Made by a program: the position numbers and the translations under genes. Below are positions 62,488 through 64,000 of a stretch of 64,000 bases of DNA, piece by piece. Each line of letters opens with the position of its first letter. The stretch's first letter is position 1. This DNA is from Burkholderia sp. OK233 (GTDB lineage Bacteria > Pseudomonadota > Gammaproteobacteria > Burkholderiales > Burkholderiaceae). The notes below the pieces were generated by a model. That model worked only from the letters and a program-made list of their open reading frames with translations, did not search any database and was not told the origin of the DNA. The stretch lies in the NCBI RefSeq assembly GCF_900230185.1, contig NZ_OCSR01000001.1, positions 992,001 to 1,056,000 of the forward strand, given 5' to 3'.

Positions 62488-62516
62488 CGCAAGCGACATC
62501 ACAGACGTCGCTTGCG
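62488..62516. promoter_or_regulatory. 10-bp inverted repeat upstream of the NDH-2-like gene
   Basis: CGCAAGCGAC and GTCGCTTGCG pair around a 9-base spacer, 141 bp before the start at 62347. There is no T-run on either side, so an operator is more likely than a terminator. Confidence 0.35.
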
Positions 62517-63162
62517 CGGCACCGTCAGGACAGATCGTAGACTCGGACATCGAGGGCTAGTAGCCCCGCGAGCGAACTCACCATGTTGCCTCGACGACAA
62601 CAATCAACAAGACGGAACGACATCGGTATCAATTGCCCCGCTTACGTCCGTTGCCAGAAACGGAGCCAATGTCCGAATGTCCGAGCGTGAGTGCGGGTAA
62701 TTGTCCGTAGATGACGTGCGCAGTGAAAGGGCGGCGCTTTCCACTGGGTGAAAGTCCTTGGGCCTGCTTTTGACTGGTGCCGAGCGGACAACACCGTGTG
62801 TCTGTTTGCGTGTCTACCGCAACAGGCGGCGCCCGCCTACGATCACGATGTGCTTAGACGAGCGTAGCGCATGCTCAGGGCACATCCGACCCGCAAAATG
62901 CTCTGTCGGAGTCCACGCCAACCAGCAACACCGAGGATGGCCGTCCATCGAAAACCAGCGCTGCGACCGACAGTTGGACTCACGCGCCGGCCACCCGTGG
63001 TCATCGGCCTCAAGGCAGCACGAATGCCGGTCATTAAAGTGTGAGTTGATCGTGGGAATATCGCGATATCAGATCGATTCATCCGCGAAAAATCCCAGAC
63101 TTTTCCTCACCTGCATTCGAGCCCAATTGGGGTATCGAGTGGTCGACAAAGGATAGCAAACC
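62517..63162. other. Interval without a supported gene
   Basis: About 650 bp with no convincing reading frame on either strand. It contains a 12-bp palindrome (ATATCGCGATAT, 63058-63069) about 95 bp before the NmrA-like gene, a possible operator for it. Confidence 0.35.
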
Positions 63163-63918
63163 ATGAAGATCGTCGTCATCGGCGGCACCGGCCTGATTGG
63201 CTCGAAGGCCGTCGCCATTCTGCGCCAGAACGGCCACGAGGTCGTCGCTGCCTCGCCCAGAAGCGGTATCAACAGCATCACCGGAGAGGGACTCAAGGAG
63301 GCCGTGGCCGGCGCGCAGGTGGTGATCGACCTTGCTAATTCACCATCATTTGAAGACAAGGCGGTGCTGGAATTCTTCGAGGCTTCCAGCCGCAACCTTC
63401 TCGCGGGCGAGGCAGCAGTGGGCGTCCGGCATCATGTCGCGCTATCCATCGTCGGAATCGACCGAACGCCCGCTAACGGCTATTTCCGCGCCAAGGTCGC
63501 GCAGGAGAAGCTGATCGAGACCTCCGGCATCCCCTACACCGTCATCCGCTCCACGCAGTTCATGGAATTCCTCGGCGGCATCGCCGCGTCAAGTGCGGAT
63601 GGAAACGTAATCAGGGTTTCACCAGGCCTGTTCCAGCCCATCGCGGCTGACGACGTTGCTGCGATCGTTGCCGATGTGGCGCTCACGGCTCCGCGAAGCG
63701 GCATCGTCGAGATCGCCGGCCCGGAACGAGCGCCGTTCAACGAAATCATCGCCCGCTATCTGAAGGTCGCCGGCGATCGGCGTGAGGTCGTGAGAGACCC
63801 CGAGGCCCGATATTTCGGCGGCCTGGTCGAGGAGCATTCGCTCGTGCCGTTGGGCGAGGCGCGCCTCGGCCGCATCGGATTCGACGAATGGCTCCGCCAC
63901 TCGCAGACAGGCGCCTGA
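63163..63918 (+). CDS. NmrA-like NAD(P)-binding protein (atypical short-chain dehydrogenase)
   Basis: A 251-residue protein. KIVVIGGTGLIGSKAVAILR is the Rossmann start, and NGYFRAKVAQEKLIETSGIPYTVIRSTQFMEF (described in part: K in the FRAKVAQE helix, then the TVIRSTQFME strand) is typical of NmrA/HSCARG-like atypical SDRs. They sense or use NADPH and often act on quinones or in redox signalling. A GGATAG-like weak site precedes the ATG. The gene is followed 33 bp later by another gene start on the same strand. Confidence 0.86.
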   Translation: MKIVVIGGTGLIGSKAVAILRQNGHEVVAASPRSGINSITGEGLKEAVAGAQVVIDLANSPSFEDKAVLEFFEASSRNLLAGEAAVGVRHHVALSIVGIDRTPANGYFRAKVAQEKLIETSGIPYTVIRSTQFMEFLGGIAASSADGNVIRVSPGLFQPIAADDVAAIVADVALTAPRSGIVEIAGPERAPFNEIIARYLKVAGDRREVVRDPEARYFGGLVEEHSLVPLGEARLGRIGFDEWLRHSQTGA

Positions 63919-63951
63919 TCCCGCATCCACCAACCGAATGATAGAGGTGCC

Positions 63952-64000
63952 ATGAAACGCATTCTCTATCCGGAGCTTGTCGCCATCCTGTCGTTCGGCC
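63952..64000 (+). CDS. N-terminus of a probable exported protein (cut by window edge)
   Basis: The ATG at 63952, with AGAGGTG upstream, opens MKRILYPELVAILSFG, which looks like the start of a signal peptide. It follows the NmrA-like gene by 33 bp, so the two are probably co-transcribed. Only 16 residues are visible and the family cannot be named. Confidence 0.5.
   Translation, partial: MKRILYPELVAILSFG

Overview
The window is high-GC DNA from a beta-proteobacterium, most likely the Burkholderia/Paraburkholderia/Caballeronia group. The basis is gene content: a cyclic-nucleotide/FAD reductase, a MocR regulator beside a YdeP-type molybdo-oxidoreductase, an adc-bdh-patatin operon, DUF4148-like and XapX proteins, and many LysR regulators. 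It reads as a plastic accessory region of a large genome, probably a secondary chromosome or megaplasmid, with six insertion sequences and many gene remnants. No complete tRNA, rRNA or CRISPR array was seen.

Layout. 1-6.3 kb: the end of an unknown gene, a nucleoside deaminase, a BMP-type binding protein, a MocR regulator with a small winged-helix protein, and a divergent YdeP-type oxidoreductase. 6.4-9.7 kb: a YgjP-like metallopeptidase and a run of small minus-strand genes, two with zinc ribbons. 10-12.5 kb: a cNMP-binding flavoprotein and a MarR regulator. 12.7-15.35 kb: an IS701-like element whose CTAG target duplication was itself hit by an IS630 element. 15.4-21 kb: a deleted ABC binding-protein gene, a tannase/feruloyl esterase, an NTF2-like protein, HPPD, RidA and a Crp/Fnr regulator.

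21.5-33.2 kb is a catabolic region. It holds a four-gene set (AhpD-like protein, 2,4'-dihydroxyacetophenone dioxygenase-like cupin, Asp-nucleophile hydrolase, 6-oxocamphor-hydrolase-like crotonase), a TauD dioxygenase, an Old Yellow Enzyme, and an overlapping operon XapX - amidohydrolase - DoxX - exported VOC protein. A dyad ATTCC-N5-GGAAT, which fits the LysR T-N11-A rule, recurs at four promoter-like places here and near 37.5 kb. 33.2-43 kb is a graveyard: an isochorismatase-family gene split by an IS, a decayed LysR copy, a piece of a second YdeP-type gene, an IS5, an IS110 scrap, half of a Baeyer-Villiger monooxygenase, three integrase pieces, one intact integrase and two tRNA 3'-end att-like sequences.

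43.3-47.9 kb: acetoacetate decarboxylase, 3-hydroxybutyrate dehydrogenase and patatin, then an AhpD-like protein and a DedA-rhodanese fusion. These fit ketone-body/polyhydroxybutyrate turnover. After an IS1182 element, 50-61 kb carries two paralogous LysR-Ohr modules on either side of a complete EmrAB/OprM-type tripartite efflux operon with a PEBP-family protein. The window ends with an NDH-2-like flavoprotein, an NmrA-like reductase and the start of one more gene.
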